Assembly (NCBI GenBank): GCA_024516035.1
Contig: CM044959.1
Location: 19,054,525-19,118,524, forward strand
Origin: Bactericera cockerelli
Lineage: Eukaryota; Arthropoda; Insecta; Hemiptera; Triozidae
Length of the DNA: 64,000 bases
Direction: 5' to 3'
In this document: positions 32,696 through 46,620 of the stretch, piece by piece
Numbering within the stretch: the stretch's first letter is position 1
Layout: each line of letters opens with the position of its first letter
Translations under genes and position numbers: made by a program
Notes under the pieces: generated by a model
Told to the model about the DNA's origin: nothing
What the model saw: only the letters and a program-made list of their open reading frames with translations
Databases searched by the model: none

Positions 32696-35391
32696 TGTAT
32701 AATATGAATGAGACCTGGTAAAAGTGATATTGTGACGTTAATGTTAGAAAACGGAATAACCATTATCCACACTTGGTGTGATCTATTAATCTTTTAAAAA
32801 AAAGTAAGTAGAGGTATAGGATAGTTGTTCGTAAACAAATAAACCTTCAAGTTCGGCCAAGCCTTTAATGAAATGCTTATTTCCAACATTTTTAATTCTG
32901 GGAAAAAATTGAGCTTTTGGGGTGTTAGCTTAGATATTGAAAGTGTAACTTTGAAATACCGAAACTTGCGATGAATCTAAATTACGAAATACCTACATGA
33001 AATGTTTGTTCTCTAAATGCGCCTTAGTTTGAAAAATTTCTCCAAGTGATTCTACTCAGACCTGAGCTATGAAACACATAACACGACACTATAAGAGCAA
33101 TGCATTGATAGTTGAGCTGACATTCCAAATAAAGCACTTCTTAAATCACACCACTTGCAACTTTTGCAAATGTTCTGGTAATGCTTCCTGATATAAAGTT
33201 TAAACTGAATACCCAACTTCCCAGCAGCAGAGCCAGTAACTAACATCGATACTGCACCAAAACTGACAGACACAAACACTCCCCAAAGACAATTTCAAGG
33301 AAAACTCCAGGATAATAAATCCTTACAAGATTCACTAGCGAAAAACTTTGCAAAACAAGGATTGTGATTCGAACAAGGGCATGATGTATAACACGCTCAC
33401 GTTTTGTCGCAATGGCTTCAAGCTCTCTTGCAAGAATAGTATCAATGCCACGGTTAGGTTCATAACACTGTATACCTACAAACTACAAATAGCAGATTTT
33501 AAAAGTATGGATATCTACAATGTGCCTAAAATTACAAATAGGTACATTCACATTCATATATTTAACTATGAATAGATTAATAATAAGTGTCAGACATTCA
33601 CTGGCTTGGAAGTAATACCTGCACAAAAGTCACCTTTTGGGCTCGGCAATGCCTTCTCTTCAATGGTTCAGTGGCATTGTCATATTTCTGACAAATTCCT
33701 CTTTTGTCCATACAATATTTTAATTTGATTTCCATATGCGTTTTTAAATTGTTTTTGTTATTCTAATTTCTTTTGGCTTCTTGACAAGCTCATATCAGAA
33801 CGTAAAAATATGATGTTTGATATTTGGATTTTCTAAAATCTCATGTGATGTCATAATTCATTGTTATTTTAATAACAAGAAATTCTCCATCAAATTCAAA
33901 ATTTAAGGGATGAAATATTATTGTTATAAATTTTTGAAGAGAAGGAGATTGAAGTTACGTGTGATATCAGCACGTCTATCGATAAATTATTTTAGCATTA
34001 CATAATATGTCTTATGGTACTTGTACAAATATGTATTTTAATGAAATGCAGTGAGGCAGTGATTCAAAATCTCTTGTAAAATGTACCTTTGTTGTAATTT
34101 CTTACGATTGTTTCTTACGAAATATTCAGACCTGATTGGGATCCAAACTTTTGGCATAAAACATGGAATGTTACTGTCGCTAAACATCTGAAAAGAAAAT
34201 ACACAATTTCGACTTTATTCGGCGAGGGTTATTGTTTGTAAATAAAGGTATTCACAAGCACATGGACACAAGTAAAGTTCATTATTTCAATGCTAATTTT
34301 ATTCATGTGTCATTTATTGATGTATCTACAAAAGTATACTTTTATACTGTACATCTTTCAAATCGTTATTTTTATTGCTTAAGCATCAAAGTGTAGACCT
34401 CCTTTCTAATAACATCTCAAAGTGTGTGAACTCTTTAAATTGCACAAAAAACTGGGCGAAGGTTTCCAAGAGAAAGAAAGAAGTGAAGTAAACTTGTTGC
34501 CTGATAAAGGAAGATAGAATATAAGGACAAAATGACCAATTTACAATACCAACTTCTTCTATAGAGTATGTCTTATAATAGCAGGTATATACAAGTATTG
34601 AAAGTTATATTGTGACTGAAGTTAAAAGACTTTTTTATTTTTAATTTGTTTAGCGTTCTCTCCTTTACGGTTTGGTTTATAGCGTGGCCGTCGTGGTATT
34701 GTATTCAAAAATATTTATTCCAAATTGACTTCTTCACATATATCATTCGCCTTCGTCTGGCTATTGTACTGACGTTTGTCGGAATTACATTCTGCACATG
34801 GAGAAAAAACCAAGTTTACAAAAAATACATTTTTTCGATAAAAAGGTGTTAAAAACATTGTTGTATCACACATTTGTACAATGTTTACTATTGTTTTTTT
34901 TCTTTGTTCTTGTTGTTTTTTTATATTGCCTGTGTGACTTTTATTTATTGAGCCTGCAAAGTTAAATATCTGCGAGACAATGCGAAAAGTTTCGGTTCTG
35001 GCTTGCCTGTAATTGAGATTAATCTTGGAACTTGTTCTATTGCAAGCTGCTATCAGTTGGTGCCTTTTTGTCTTGGAGACCATCTCAAAGACAGAATATT
35101 ACTCCATGTAATGTTGATGATACTACCAATAGTCGTTTCAGAATCTTCTAATTTCTGAAGTGTGGGGTTCATGCAGAAATAATTTTCGAGACCATTTTTT
35201 TTTTTTTCTTTCTCCAAATTTGATCGTAACAATGGTTATTTTCCTTATAGATTTTTCTGTTGTTTGACAAATAATATAGTTTTATTTATTCGCATCAGTT
35301 TCAAAATAAGGTCGTGCATCATATATAGGGGTCAGCCTAGGATCAATACCAATTTCCATTATTAAATTTGTTTTTCTCTTCTGGGTTCCAG
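32696..35391. other. AT-rich DNA upstream of the first mirr exon seen
   Basis: No exon is recognisable. It is either mirr intron or 5' flank; the acceptor at 35390-35391 shows that at least the final part is intron. Short frames have no motif. Confidence 0.5.
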
Positions 35392-35730
35392 ACAACAGTG
35401 GCGCCTTCATCGAGTCCCACGGGCTCCTCCCCCCCTCCTCCCTCCACCTCCACGACGGCAGTCACCAGGTCGCCCGTGGCCCCGCGGCCCTCCAGTCCCC
35501 CCGGGGGCCGCTGCTGCGACACCGGCCGCCCCATATTCACCGACCCCATCTCCGGCCAGACGATATGCTCGTGCCAGTACGAGCTGCTGAGCTACGGGCG
35601 CCTGGCGGCGGGCGGAGCACCCGGCGGTCTGCCCTTGTCCATGTACGGTGCGCCCCCCTACCCCGAAGGCATGGCCGCATACTTCCCCGGTCTGGGCAGT
35701 GATGGGCCGCCTCCCTTTTACAGCTCCGCA
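35392..35730 (+). CDS. mirr: Iroquois homeobox gene mirror, internal exon
   Basis: This 339-bp exon encodes 113 residues. It is sharply richer in G+C than its surroundings and bounded by a pyrimidine tract with CAG acceptor (35389-35391) and a GTAAGT donor (35731). Both boundaries are phase 0. It opens with a Ser/Pro/Thr-rich stretch, then GGRCCDTGRPIFTDP and SGQTICSCQYELL: the Cys-rich block found ahead of the homeodomain in insect Iroquois proteins. YPEGMAAYFPGL and PPFYSSA follow. This combination fits mirr better than araucan or caupolican. Iroquois proteins are TALE-class homeodomain transcription factors that pattern the eye, wing, follicle cells and body wall. There is no in-frame ATG before the conserved block, so translation must start in an upstream exon, which I could not find in this window. 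Confidence 0.93.
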
Positions 35731-38044
35731 GTAAGTGACTCATCATTTATATCTTTATCTCTCTTTACGCTCACAGTAAAAAATAAATGTAGTCCATTAG
35801 TTAGATATCAATAATAAATTGGTAACTAATATTATCTATTGATTTATATTCTATTGACCATCGACGTATAAGAATCTACATAATCTTTTGCGAATAGCCA
35901 AAAATCAGTTGTATTGTTTTGATGTATCTAGGACTGCTTGTCCAACTCTGCGCCTTACGGGCTTACCCACACCTTCTTTAAATGAAGCGGCTTCTTACCA
36001 GCAAATTTCACTCTTCAGAAGGTAAGAACATTTGAAGATTATTAGCAAGCCGTAAGATGTGGTCAATAAACCAATTTTTTTTTCCTATCAAAAATTCAGA
36101 ATAATAAATTTGCCCCCGTGATCGTTTTGTCCGGCCAAAGTTTTCAATAACCGGCGGGCTGTCAAGGCAAGATCTTAATCTTGTCCGTCAGGCCACTCCA
36201 ATCCCATTACATGACTCGGCTCATAAATTGAATAAAGAACACGATTTCAAAATGATAAGTACACTAATAATGTCTCTATAAAGGAAACAAGACCTACCTG
36301 ATTTCGCTGACTCAATTGACAACGGCTAGTTAATATCAATCATATTTGCCATTGCTGAAACAAGCACAACGATTGTACAAAGAAAGAACAGTCAGATTTA
36401 TCGAAGCCGAGTATCTCATTGATTTTGATTTAGCAAATGTATACTTGAATATAAATTTCCTTTGGATCTGTCCTAATATTTGCAGGGTGTTGCCAAAACA
36501 CTGATGCGGTTTTGTGAGTTACTAGTCTCTATTTCTACTTAAATTTTATACATACTACAAACCATGAAGTAGCTATTCTTTTAAACATCTATTACTCTTT
36601 ACACTGTCCGCAGTATCCGCTACTGTGGTAGTTACTCAGAGACACCTTACTGTGTCTCCCAACAATAGAACATAGCCCTTTGATTTCCTGATTTTCTCAG
36701 ACGACCATTTGAATTTTAAACTTATCTCACTTACAACTTTAATGTTCATTTTAATGAACATAATATTAATTTGTTTCTTGGTTATTTTCTAACATCAGTG
36801 TTCTGCAACAACAAAAAATTATCATAAGACAAATATACTTTCAGCCAATATATTTTTCTCATAAATAATAGTTATGGCCCTTAATGTTAATAAACTCAAC
36901 ATCAGTTTACAAAACACCCTATGTCTCCTTCAGAACGAAACATTCAATTCACCATGTCCTGCAATGGCAGCCAATACAATGACTTATGATAAATGAGCCT
37001 GGCCGGGGGATCTCTATATTTCATACACTACCTGAAGCACTTCATCTTCCACAGAGTCCCTTCTACCATCAGCATCATTGCTATCAATGTTGCTGCTATT
37101 TCCATTCTCCATGGTACCATCAGTTCTGTCATTGCCATCATCATAAGCATCATCATATCTACTCATGGTTTTGTATTATTTATGTCTTCATATTTCAAAT
37201 CTTGTGCATCAGTATGTCGCAAATGCACATAAGTACATCAGAAAATGATGTTGCTGACATTCACCGCTGCATTGCGGACCGCATGAACCATTTCAGAATG
37301 ATTCTTCTTCTCTATCGTCAGTGTTTTCATAATTTTCTTCTTTAATTTTGTTTTAAATTACTCTGTCTTGCTTAAAAGCTATAATTGATCTTCGAATCCT
37401 ATTCGTGACTATAAAGTTATAGAATTAATAGCATTATATAGAACATTGTAAAGAGAGTGTTGGAAACCATATCAATACTCTGCCAGTTTTATGGCTATAC
37501 CTATGGAAAGTAAAAATAAACTGAGTAATACTATCATCACCCGTATTATTATTGTCACAAGGATAGTGGATATGGGATCAATGTATATTAGTACTTTTAA
37601 GTTGACGAGAGGAGAAAAAATTGTTTCAAATTAATTGAACAGAAAACATGAAAAAGCATTAAATTTCAATATCGAGAAACACATAAAAACATAATGTTTC
37701 TTTGATAAAATACCTATTACAAAAAAAGAGATTTAAAACGACCATCCCAAATACAATATAGGACCGATTTGTCGTTCTGATAACCAAAAAAATACCTGTT
37801 CATATCGGTACCAAAAGATACTGCTGGCTGTGGTTAATTTAGTATGGTATATTCTCAAGTGGGATAAGAGGTTTCGGTGACAGAGTTTAGTTTACGATTA
37901 TGGATTTTTAATATAATGTTGCCTGTGAGCTGATGTCTCGCATAACATTCAGGTTGCCTCAGGTATTGCACAACTTGTTGCTATAATTACATTGTGTTTA
38001 GTAATTGCAGTGTAGGTCTGTATTTAACAAGTTATATTTTATTG

Positions 38045-38110
38045 TCTGACTGGTTGACAAGATAGTTGAGGTACTTTGGAACTGTGAGATCGCGGGTTCG
38101 ATTTCCGAGA
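38045..38110 (+). mobile_element. tRNA-like SINE head fragment in the mirr intron
   Basis: TGACTGGTTGACAAGATAGTTGAGG followed by GAGATCGCGGGTTCGATTTC carries a good B box (GGTTCGATTTCC) and a weak A box at tRNA-like spacing. No cloverleaf pairs convincingly. A similar but weaker GTGAGTTCGATCTCTG lies near 39651. Confidence 0.5.
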
Positions 38111-41100
38111 GTATATTTTTTTAGATCCAGTATTTCTTTCATAGAATCATTTCAATGTTCCAACATTTTGACTATCTGCAAGTGACTCTTCAAATAAATA
38201 TGACAAACGGACAAATCTAATGAAAAGAGCATTTGAAGTTGAAGGTAGCAGATACATTTTGTGACACCTTATTATCCTAATAAAATCATCATCATAATAT
38301 TGTTTGATGTTGCTCAAGTAATATTTCGACTATAACTAGCATGCTTATACAAGAGGCTTTTCAATCCAATCCTGCCGACTCATGCTACAATCATTTAGTA
38401 ATCATTTGAAATCTAAATATAAATGATCCCGTGAAAAGATTTCGCATTCACTTGGTTCATAATGAACAAGACATTAACAATGTAGAGTTCATTAATAAAC
38501 TTTGATTGACTAAATAGACGCATGAAGATGTAAAAGCTAGTTTAACACCTTGCTTTAGAACGGACATAGCCATAACCATCAAGTGTCTATTCATGATGAA
38601 GGATTCAATTCCGAATACACTATTGACTTTGTAAACTGTGTTCTTTCCTATGTAGATCGCCACGTCTCCTTTGTGTGGAGGACAATTTTGACAGCTCCAG
38701 CTCTCGTCTCTGTGATCTATATTCAATATTGTATGAATTTAATTAAGCGTATGATAAGTTCTTTAACATGACCGAATACTATGCTATCTGGTTCTTCTAC
38801 TTCTACTTCGCCTTCCTTTTCTGATCTTTGTACACATTATACCTATTAGAATGATCCATATTACTCTAGTATTAGACTTCATTGTAATTTTCTAAGAGTA
38901 AGCAAAACTGAAGTTTAATATAAATAGGTATGTTATTATGCTAGATTCATAGCAAAAATTTCAACTGAGAATTCATGTCAGTATTGTGTTCAATGTTCAT
39001 AAGATTAAAGAAAATTTTGCCGAACCTATACGCTGACAGATACAATATCCGACAGTGTTCTGGATAAAATCTCTAGGATAGATACCTTCTTGAATTTTTA
39101 AGTTTATTAGATGAACTGTGAAAAAACACTAGATAAGGACCTTTTAAATCCTTAACTTTGCAACAAAAGTATTACAACAAACATTAATGTAGTCAATGTG
39201 CAACTACCAACCATAAAAATACACAATGTAAAAGAAATAAAACAAGTTGTAGAGATACTCCACCGTATGGTTAACATTAAAGAATACCTAGAGAACTTTT
39301 ATGTACAGAAAGTAAATTGTATTACCCATGGGGCATAAAACGCGAAAAACAATTAAAAAAGGAGAGAGCTTTAGAGAGCATAATTTTTTATTGTTTGAAT
39401 TTTTTTATTATCATCTCATTAAATTGTTTTTCAGTTTGATTTTGCAGTATTCGTTTGTAATGAAAGACATTAAAGACACGGCTTCATGCGAACAGAATGG
39501 AAACACAAGGTAGTTTGAACTAGAACATGCACATGCACAGACAGCTGAATGAAAAATAAATGAAAACATTAAACTGCTTGAAAATAGTCAAGCTAACACC
39601 AGAAAATATAAAACCAAGCCCTTTTTTCTGGACTTGCAATGAGGACAGTCGTGAGTTCGATCTCTGATCAGGACATGAAATTTTCCTGTAATTGTCTTTT
39701 AGAATTTGACGAACTCAAAGAACTTTAGAATTTGCACCTCAATAGTTCATGACACTCACAGGAGTAGTCATTGAACGTTGAATTTACAGACATAATGAAA
39801 TTTTTCTAATTTGGCATTTTTTAATTTCAATAATTTTATTATTGATGCTTCTAGGTACTTGGCTCATGACATATAACTATCTCTATTGCATTACCTATTG
39901 CATCTGCAGAAGAGATGCATAAAAAATGATATATTTCATGCAGTTCACACCTCAACACAAATGTTCCTTTACCTCCTTATCTGGTACCATTCGTATTGAA
40001 AGTCAACGTCAACACAGTATACAATGTAATTTATACCTAAGTATACCTACATAGACAAATTTAAAGTGCCTACAGAAGAATTACACATAAAAAGACACAA
40101 AAAATGTACTCCGAGAGTACATAATTATTATGTTTTAGGTCATTAAGAAAAATATTAACATAACTTTTATTATTTGTTTTGTTCTTAATGTGCTATAAAA
40201 GCAATTCAAAACTATGTCTGTTTATCATAATTTAATCTTTATGTCGGAAATAATAATCTTTTGGTACATCTAATGTTTTCATTAGTTTTAGGCCTTGACT
40301 TTGCGAATGGCTAGGAATTTGATAATAGTTTTACCATTGTGAAAAAATACTTTATTCATTTACGATTTTTTACTACTTTGGGTTAATGATCAACTATATT
40401 ATAGGCCCAAGTTATCCAGAGTATTTCAGAGTTAGTTTTGGTTTTATAATTTTACTTTTCATACTTAGGTATTACATTTAGTTAGGCACATATCCATAGT
40501 GGGGCTCTGACCCTTAAGAATAACAAAAAAAAGTTATTAGGCACTTATATAATTATGTAGATAGCTTCATGGACTGGCATAGGTAAAAATTAACGGAATA
40601 ACATGATTACTCGTCGCTATTGCACAAACCTCATATTTAAAAAGAACTTGTTAGAATTTACAGCGTGACAACTTCTGGAGAAATAGTTTAAAATCTATTT
40701 ACCTTTAACTACCTATCATCATAGCATGGTCTACATTTATTTTAATGACTTTATAAAAATAAGTAGAACATTTAAGGTATTTTTGAAATATGGCTTTTAA
40801 AAAGTTATTTCCAAGATTAACGAAGTAAATAATTAGATATACCTAGGCTATAAAATTAGATAAAATATTAAGATAAATTTTGGAAGGTATTTATCCTATT
40901 CATGCACTTACCAAGTTACGAATGATATTTTTTGGGCCTCATTGGATTGCCCTTTGTCTATACGAGTGTCTTTACCACAACTTTACGAAATCAGTTATTA
41001 TGTAAACCATTAGTATAGGTTTAGATGGATACAATGCATTTACAAGAATACTACCTTTGCTACTACATACATACTACTACATACATACTAACTTAAACCA

Positions 41101-41523
41101 CTACTAAACCATCAGTACTACTTACTACTTCCACTATTACTAGTAGATAACCTAACAATAATAATATCACTGAAAACAGAGAGTACAGTAACGGGGCGCT
41201 CAGGTTTCAAAATGGGCACAACATGTTGGTAATTTCAGGATGAGGCGCCGACCTGTAACCCAATATCCACTTGGGTAAATATCGCGCTGGCCAGCCATTC
41301 GACTGGCTGAAATATCCAGTTTTTTCAGCTGGTGTAAAAGAGAAAAAGAAGAGGGGAGTAGGATCTTAGCGGGGTCCAAAATTCTTGACTCATTTTGAAA
41401 ATCCTGGGATGCAAGGGTACTCAAATTATGATCTTCTGAAAAATCTAGCAAATAGTTTTATTGAACTTATTTTTGTTATTGGATTTTAAAACAAAAAATA
41501 ACTTTTTTTTACTTATTTTTGTA

Positions 41524-41666
41524 ACCGACCTTAGTAGCTAGATCGATAAGGCGGACTTGTAACCTGCAGGTCGGTGGTTCAAGTCCCGGTTTCAGCGTAG
41601 ATTTAGTATAAAGCGAGTTTGAGTAGTTGTGATACCACGAAAGTGATTAACACAAATATGATAACT
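41524..41666 (+). mobile_element. tRNA-derived SINE, family A, with target-site duplication
   Basis: The best-defined copy. Head ACCGACCTTAGTAGCTAGAT, B box GTGGTTCAAGTCCCGG, body to CACAAATATGATAAC. The 14 bases TACTTATTTTTGTA occur immediately before (41510-41523) and after (41667-41680), a perfect duplication. The insertion is about 300 bp upstream of a mirr acceptor and on the sense strand. Confidence 0.93.
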
Positions 41667-41972
41667 TACTTATTTTTGTATTTATTTTTAGGTGAATCTG
41701 CCTTAATTTATTTTCCACATTACAATAAAATGGTCATTTGACATATTTTCTTTCAATCTTAGAAACTCAAAATAAAATTTCCGTTAATGAATCCAATGTA
41801 AATTTATTTTTCTTGCAATATTGATTATGTTTATTGGTGGATGCGCCAAAGTGATTTAAATGAGGACTATTGTTTTGCTATAGTGAATCAACAAAATATG
41901 TCCCACAGATTTATCTGTCAAAACTGTTGTAACCTACAATCAATAGTTACGAACCAATATTTTCTGTTCCAG

Positions 41973-42079
41973 GCTGGACTCGAGTTGAAGGAGAATCTGG
42001 CTGCGGGTGCCGGCGCCTGGCCCTACCCCTCTGTCTACCACCCCTACGACACTGCTTTCGCTGGCTATCCCTTCAATGG
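41973..42079 (+). CDS. mirr: Iroquois homeobox gene mirror, second internal exon seen
   Basis: The exon encodes AGLELKENLAAGAG, WPYPSVYHPYDTAF and AGYPFNG. It joins in phase 0 to the exon ending at 35730, giving FYSSA-AGLELKENL, which is the order expected in mirr. The acceptor is TTCTGTTCCAG (to 41972) and the donor GTAAGTTAAC at 42080. The exon ends after two bases of a Gly codon (GG), so the next exon must begin with the third base and then run into the TALE homeodomain. No such exon, with its WFANARRRLKK-type helix 3, is present between here and 64000. Together the two exons give 148 residues plus two bases. Confidence 0.92.
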
Positions 42080-42140
42080 GTAAGTTAACTTTTCATCTCG
42101 TTTAAACACAGTCAAACATAGATATGAGGAGTCGCCGAGA

Positions 42141-42560
42141 ACCAACCAACCAACCAACCATTTTATTTCACATAGACATGTCCAAGCACATACAGGTACT
42201 TCCTCTTAAACATGTCTAATTCTTCATATCGAAGGATTCTACATTGATATACTACATAGTTCCATTTACCTATATCCAAGTCCAACTTTATGTGCAATAT
42301 ACCTATTTAAAAAAATCTTATGTCCCTGATGAATAGGCGTAAAAACTTCTTCCTATAAGATTTAAAATGATCAAGTGACAGCTCGAAAAAAGAGGAAGTA
42401 CTGATCGAGGATTTAACTGAAAGCCCAAAGCTGTTCAAACAATAAGAGCTGAGAGAGGCAAGGATTAACTTTTTCAATCGCCCCATCATACCTTTTAAGT
42501 TCCCATTAAACTTGATTTTTTCCCAACACCCCCTGTTGAAAACTTTCGCCAAATGAAAAA
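42141..42560 (-). mobile_element. LINE 3' end remnant with GGTT tail
   Basis: Reading the minus strand, an open frame (42552 to 42307, 81 residues) ends LNSFGLSVKSSISTSSFFEL followed by SLDHFKSYRKKFL. This resembles the NSLP...S...FK..LK..L end common in non-LTR retrotransposon polyproteins. It is followed by an AT-rich 3' region with AATAAA and then a GGTTGGTTGGTT tail at about 42146-42163. A short-repeat tail after AATAAA is typical of several LINE clades. The rest of the reverse transcriptase is absent, so this is a 5'-truncated insertion. The clade is not determined. Confidence 0.5.
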
Positions 42561-45500
42561 TTCAACAGCGAAGAGGTATACTTTATAGGGGTATTCGCCG
42601 TAATTAAAATTAGGGTTGATGAAAATTCAATTCAGTTCCCCAAGTGTTGGATTTTATCAGTATTGGCCTCGTCGTCTAGGGTGTCAATGTTTTCCTTAAT
42701 GTTTCCAGCGTTGTTTATTTATTTTGTCTTCCATTATTGCCTTGAAGGCCCGCTCTTCTCTTCTTATGATTGCATTACACTTGAGATAGGATACTGTCTA
42801 CGATTGCTAAATTTGTCATTAGGATTTAGGATTTCGTGTGGTGGCATTTTGTTGTTTTGTCTAGGTTTTTTTTCAATTGCCATTTTTTCCTGTCTCTTTT
42901 AAGTACTTTTTAGTTGCAAATAAATTCAAAAATACCTTATACTCTCTCTTAGAGGTAAATAATTACCGTAAATAAGCGTCAAGATTTCTCTCACTGACTG
43001 TAAATTAGAAGTTTAGTGTGTTCCTTCTCACTCAAGTAATTAATACGTACATTTGGTGGGAGACATATTTCATCAACTGTATTTAATTTTTCCTTATAGA
43101 TTTTCAGGTTTTTAAGTAGGTATAGTATACTGAATAAAATTATCCAAGAGTCCAATTGACATTACCAATATTTTTTTCTACTTATGTTACTCCTAGGACG
43201 TTTTGTCCCTTCTCATTAGGATAACCTCAATAATGATCCAAGCTCATGGAAGAACAAGTTATCAAGTTATTAGCAGAATGGTCTCTGGCAACAGGTAACT
43301 TCAGTGAGGTACCTTGCGATTGATGGCTCTTAGATTTATGTTCAAGATAACTAATAGGTAATAATATAAGACTCGTTTCCGTTAATTCTCCATCATATTG
43401 ACATATTTCTAATAAAATGGTGAGTATAATTTATTATTAATGATAATATGGCAGTAAAAGACAGTTGAGTCCTTTTCTTAGTGCTCACTGATACTCGTGT
43501 CGTATTTGAGACTCATTTGCAATCTTAGATAAATAGATGTTTACGACTTGTCCCTGGTAGGTATCGTTATCACATATACCTCCTACTTCGGACAGGTCTG
43601 CAAGTTAAAGCTCATAGTAAAGATGGTTTCTCTAGTGTAAATACTAGACACTGAGAAACTAGAAAGTTATTTTCATAAGTTTCGAATTATTATTAGTTAT
43701 ACTGTAAGTTCTACTCGAATTTCTCTTAGACTAACCACTAAACTAAATAGTGAACTTTTCTTTCCATTTTGGGATACTGTCCCTATAAAACGAAGGCAGA
43801 TATACTGCACAGATTTTTTTCTAGTGCTTCAAATTGGATGACACGGCCATAAAATCTCTGCAGCGACAAAATGCTTGGTTAAAATTATAGACATCGACAC
43901 CTACATTATATGTGCTTACTACAACCATTTTTGTTACATCATGGATGTTCAATGTGCATTTGATGATTATATCTCCATAGTACTTGTTCTCAATAAATAA
44001 TCATAATAATATAGATAATTATAATAATCATCACTACACAATACCTAATATACGATACAATGGTACATCTGTCGTCCTGCATCTAACACAAGAGTTGTAC
44101 ATGATGGAGTGCCTCCATTACAAGCCCCATTATAATGGTAGTTATTATCAATAGCGTCATTAGCATTGATTTACTAGGAAATGGTGAACAGAGACGACCA
44201 GTGTATAACGAAGCTCTGGTTTTCAACTATCAGTCACTTCTTGGAATGCATTAGGTTGAGCAAACATCATTGATTAATTAACGGAGAGTTGAGAACTATG
44301 CTTGGAGGTGTTTGGGATGGCACTGTTTTCACTTTATATTATTAGAGCAACTTGAAGCTCCTTTTGTACTGTTGTTATATGGCTGAAAAAACAACCCTGC
44401 CATTCATAAGTGTGAAAAATTTCCTTTCCAACTATATTTAAACCGTGATGAATAAAAGTTCAATAAGAAATCCGTCTCCAAGCAATTGTCTATTATGTTT
44501 CAGGACCACTCTGTCTATTTGAATTCATTTGACAAATTACAAGTGTGTGATTTGTATTATAGATCAGCTCATTCTTAATATTGTCATCATTCTTAATTTC
44601 TGATTGCTAATATTTTTATCCCCTTTAAATTGCTATCAAACACTACAAACTGAGCAAGAAACTGCCAGCACTGATCATCGCGAGCATAGAGAACTATCTA
44701 TCACTCTGAGTATTGAACATTATTGATAGTAATGGCGGTTTAGCCCTTCCGTCATTCCGTGGAAAAGCCATTACATATCCAGGATGCTTTCAGCGATATT
44801 TATGTCGTCAATATGCATGTCACATTTTTGACAGCCAGAAAGTGAGCCCTTATGTCTCCTTTGAGAACAAGTTTAATGTAATGATATCTATATTTTATAT
44901 TATTCATAAAATACATATGTGCTGTTAGTAGGCATTCTAATATTTTTATAAACTCCTATCGCCAGTCAGTGTGGGTTAATTTGGAGATTCGCGGTAATTG
45001 CAACTTACGTTCAATACTCGAAATAGAGCCTGCTCAAGAGTAGTGTCTGTACTCTATTCTGTCTACAGATTCCACACTCTTAAGACTCCATAGACTATAC
45101 TCTATCTTATCAAACCCCGTGGCTAAGTAGTGTATGTCAACTAGGTGTACAACTGTACACAGAGAACTGTTTGTCAACAAGATGTATGCCAATAAGACAT
45201 GAGCAGAGTGCACCAGATCAGTGCTTTCTGCCAATAAGTAATTAATATTGCAAATTAATCGCGAGAAAAGCTTGTAAAGTTGAGCGAGAACATGTAAGAG
45301 AATGTGTTTTCAAAAGAGAATACAAAGTATATGTTTTACTTCTAGATTTCTATGTAAAATGTTGTTTTCACATTGAACAATGTCAGAGCCCAACCCTTTT
45401 TCAATCACCCAGGCATGGAGTGAATCAATCAGGATGTACTGTAAAGAGAGCTTGGAAGTTCTCAGTAAAGAAATTTCGAAAGGTTCAAAATACTTCGAGT

Positions 45501-46199
45501 TCTATTTGACAAAATTTGAAAAACGATGACATTAAGATCAAATTACATTTTTTACAATTGAAGTATCTCTGACCGATCAGATGTCCGAACACTCCAGAAT
45601 TCGTTCTTCTTATCAAACCATCCTTATTCTTCTTGTCTTAATAATGTAACCCGGCACTCATCCTCACGAGGGACATACACACTATTCCTGAGATACTCTA
45701 TCTGCATTAGAGGTAGTAATGGAAATACTCACTAAACTATGTCATCTGGTAACAAATGAGGGAATGCATGTGGATAGAAATGTCCATGTAAGCAAAGTCT
45801 ATATCGGAAATAGCTTGATATAACATGCTCATGATGAAACGCAGAATTTGCTGACAAATTTCCTGCTTGCAGAATTACAAGTCCCGTCGGTATTTTCTAA
45901 CCAATTTCCTATTATAGTCTTTTTTTTCCCATAGTTGGAACATGAGAAATATTTATGCATATAACTAATCACGTAATAATTATTCTGTATTATCAGATAT
46001 CACATAGAACTAATAATAAATTTTTACATAGAACATGTCAATTACTCAATTTTTCATTATTCAGACAGAATTTGATATCGGGGCTTTCTTTTTGGCCTGA
46101 ATCATACATGAGACTGTAAAATTTATGATACTTTTGTGTTTTAGAACGTTTTTAGAAGCGTTAACACTAATTAAATAATACATAATATTTTTATAAAAA
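42561..46199. other. Intronic AT-rich DNA, no recognised transposon
   Basis: I read it on both strands and found no tRNA-like box, inverted-repeat element or coding motif. The frame at 42663-42902 is Phe/Leu/Cys-rich without domain support. Confidence 0.4.
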
Positions 46200-46620
46200 G
46201 AAATAACTCTTTATTGACAAAATTAATATTGACAAAGGGCGTGTTATTGCCTGAGGCAATCTCTGGCATCAAACCCATAGTTAGTTATGTTATGTATATC
46301 ATAAAAGTTGATGAAATTCATAAAAGTTGATGAAGGGTTATTAATAAAATTGTCCACAATGGCTGACGACATCCTAGTGGCTGTCTATCGACCATTGCTC
46401 TGGGGACGTGTGCCGGATGTGGCGCACATATTTGGCAATGGCCAATACGAATATGGCCACCATGGCACGTGACTTCCATCAGTAGTGGGACGTTATGGCA
46501 GCACTGACCGCAGTCTAATGACGGTAAGGTCTTGAGAGGATGTCTGAACATGGTTGTCTGTCGTCCCCCAAATTGGACTGCTGGGCCCCAAGTGACCAAC
46601 AAGAATTATATTCGTTTCAT
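46200..46620 (-). mobile_element. LINE 3'-tail remnant, possibly with decayed coding end
   Basis: The minus strand has GATTGCCTCAGGCAATAAC and CGCCCTTTGTC, then AATAAAGAG near 46207, closely matching 4600-4730. The preceding 300 bp (46300-46600) is GC-richer, with a 94-residue minus-strand frame lacking any domain I recognise. It may be the worn C-terminus of the element. Only the tail assignment is supported. Confidence 0.45.

Larger units (their letters stand above)
35731..41972 (+). other. mirr: mirr intron, 6.2 kb
   Basis: It runs from GTAAGTGACT at 35731 to TTTCTGTTCCAG at 41961-41972. It is AT-rich, with one complete family A SINE (41524-41666) and a tRNA-like SINE head (38045-38110). 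I see no alternative exon. Several short frames (36986-37345, 38457-38771) lack motifs. Intronic enhancers are likely for a patterning gene but cannot be read from sequence alone. Confidence 0.85.

Noticed and set aside
35537..35746. Minus-strand gene over the mirr exon
   Set aside because: Antisense shadow of a GC-rich coding exon, whose + strand frame has conserved Iroquois motifs and splice sites.
46318..46602. 94-residue Cys/His-rich protein
   Set aside because: Cys and His are not spaced as a zinc finger, and it adjoins a LINE tail. At most a decayed retroelement end.
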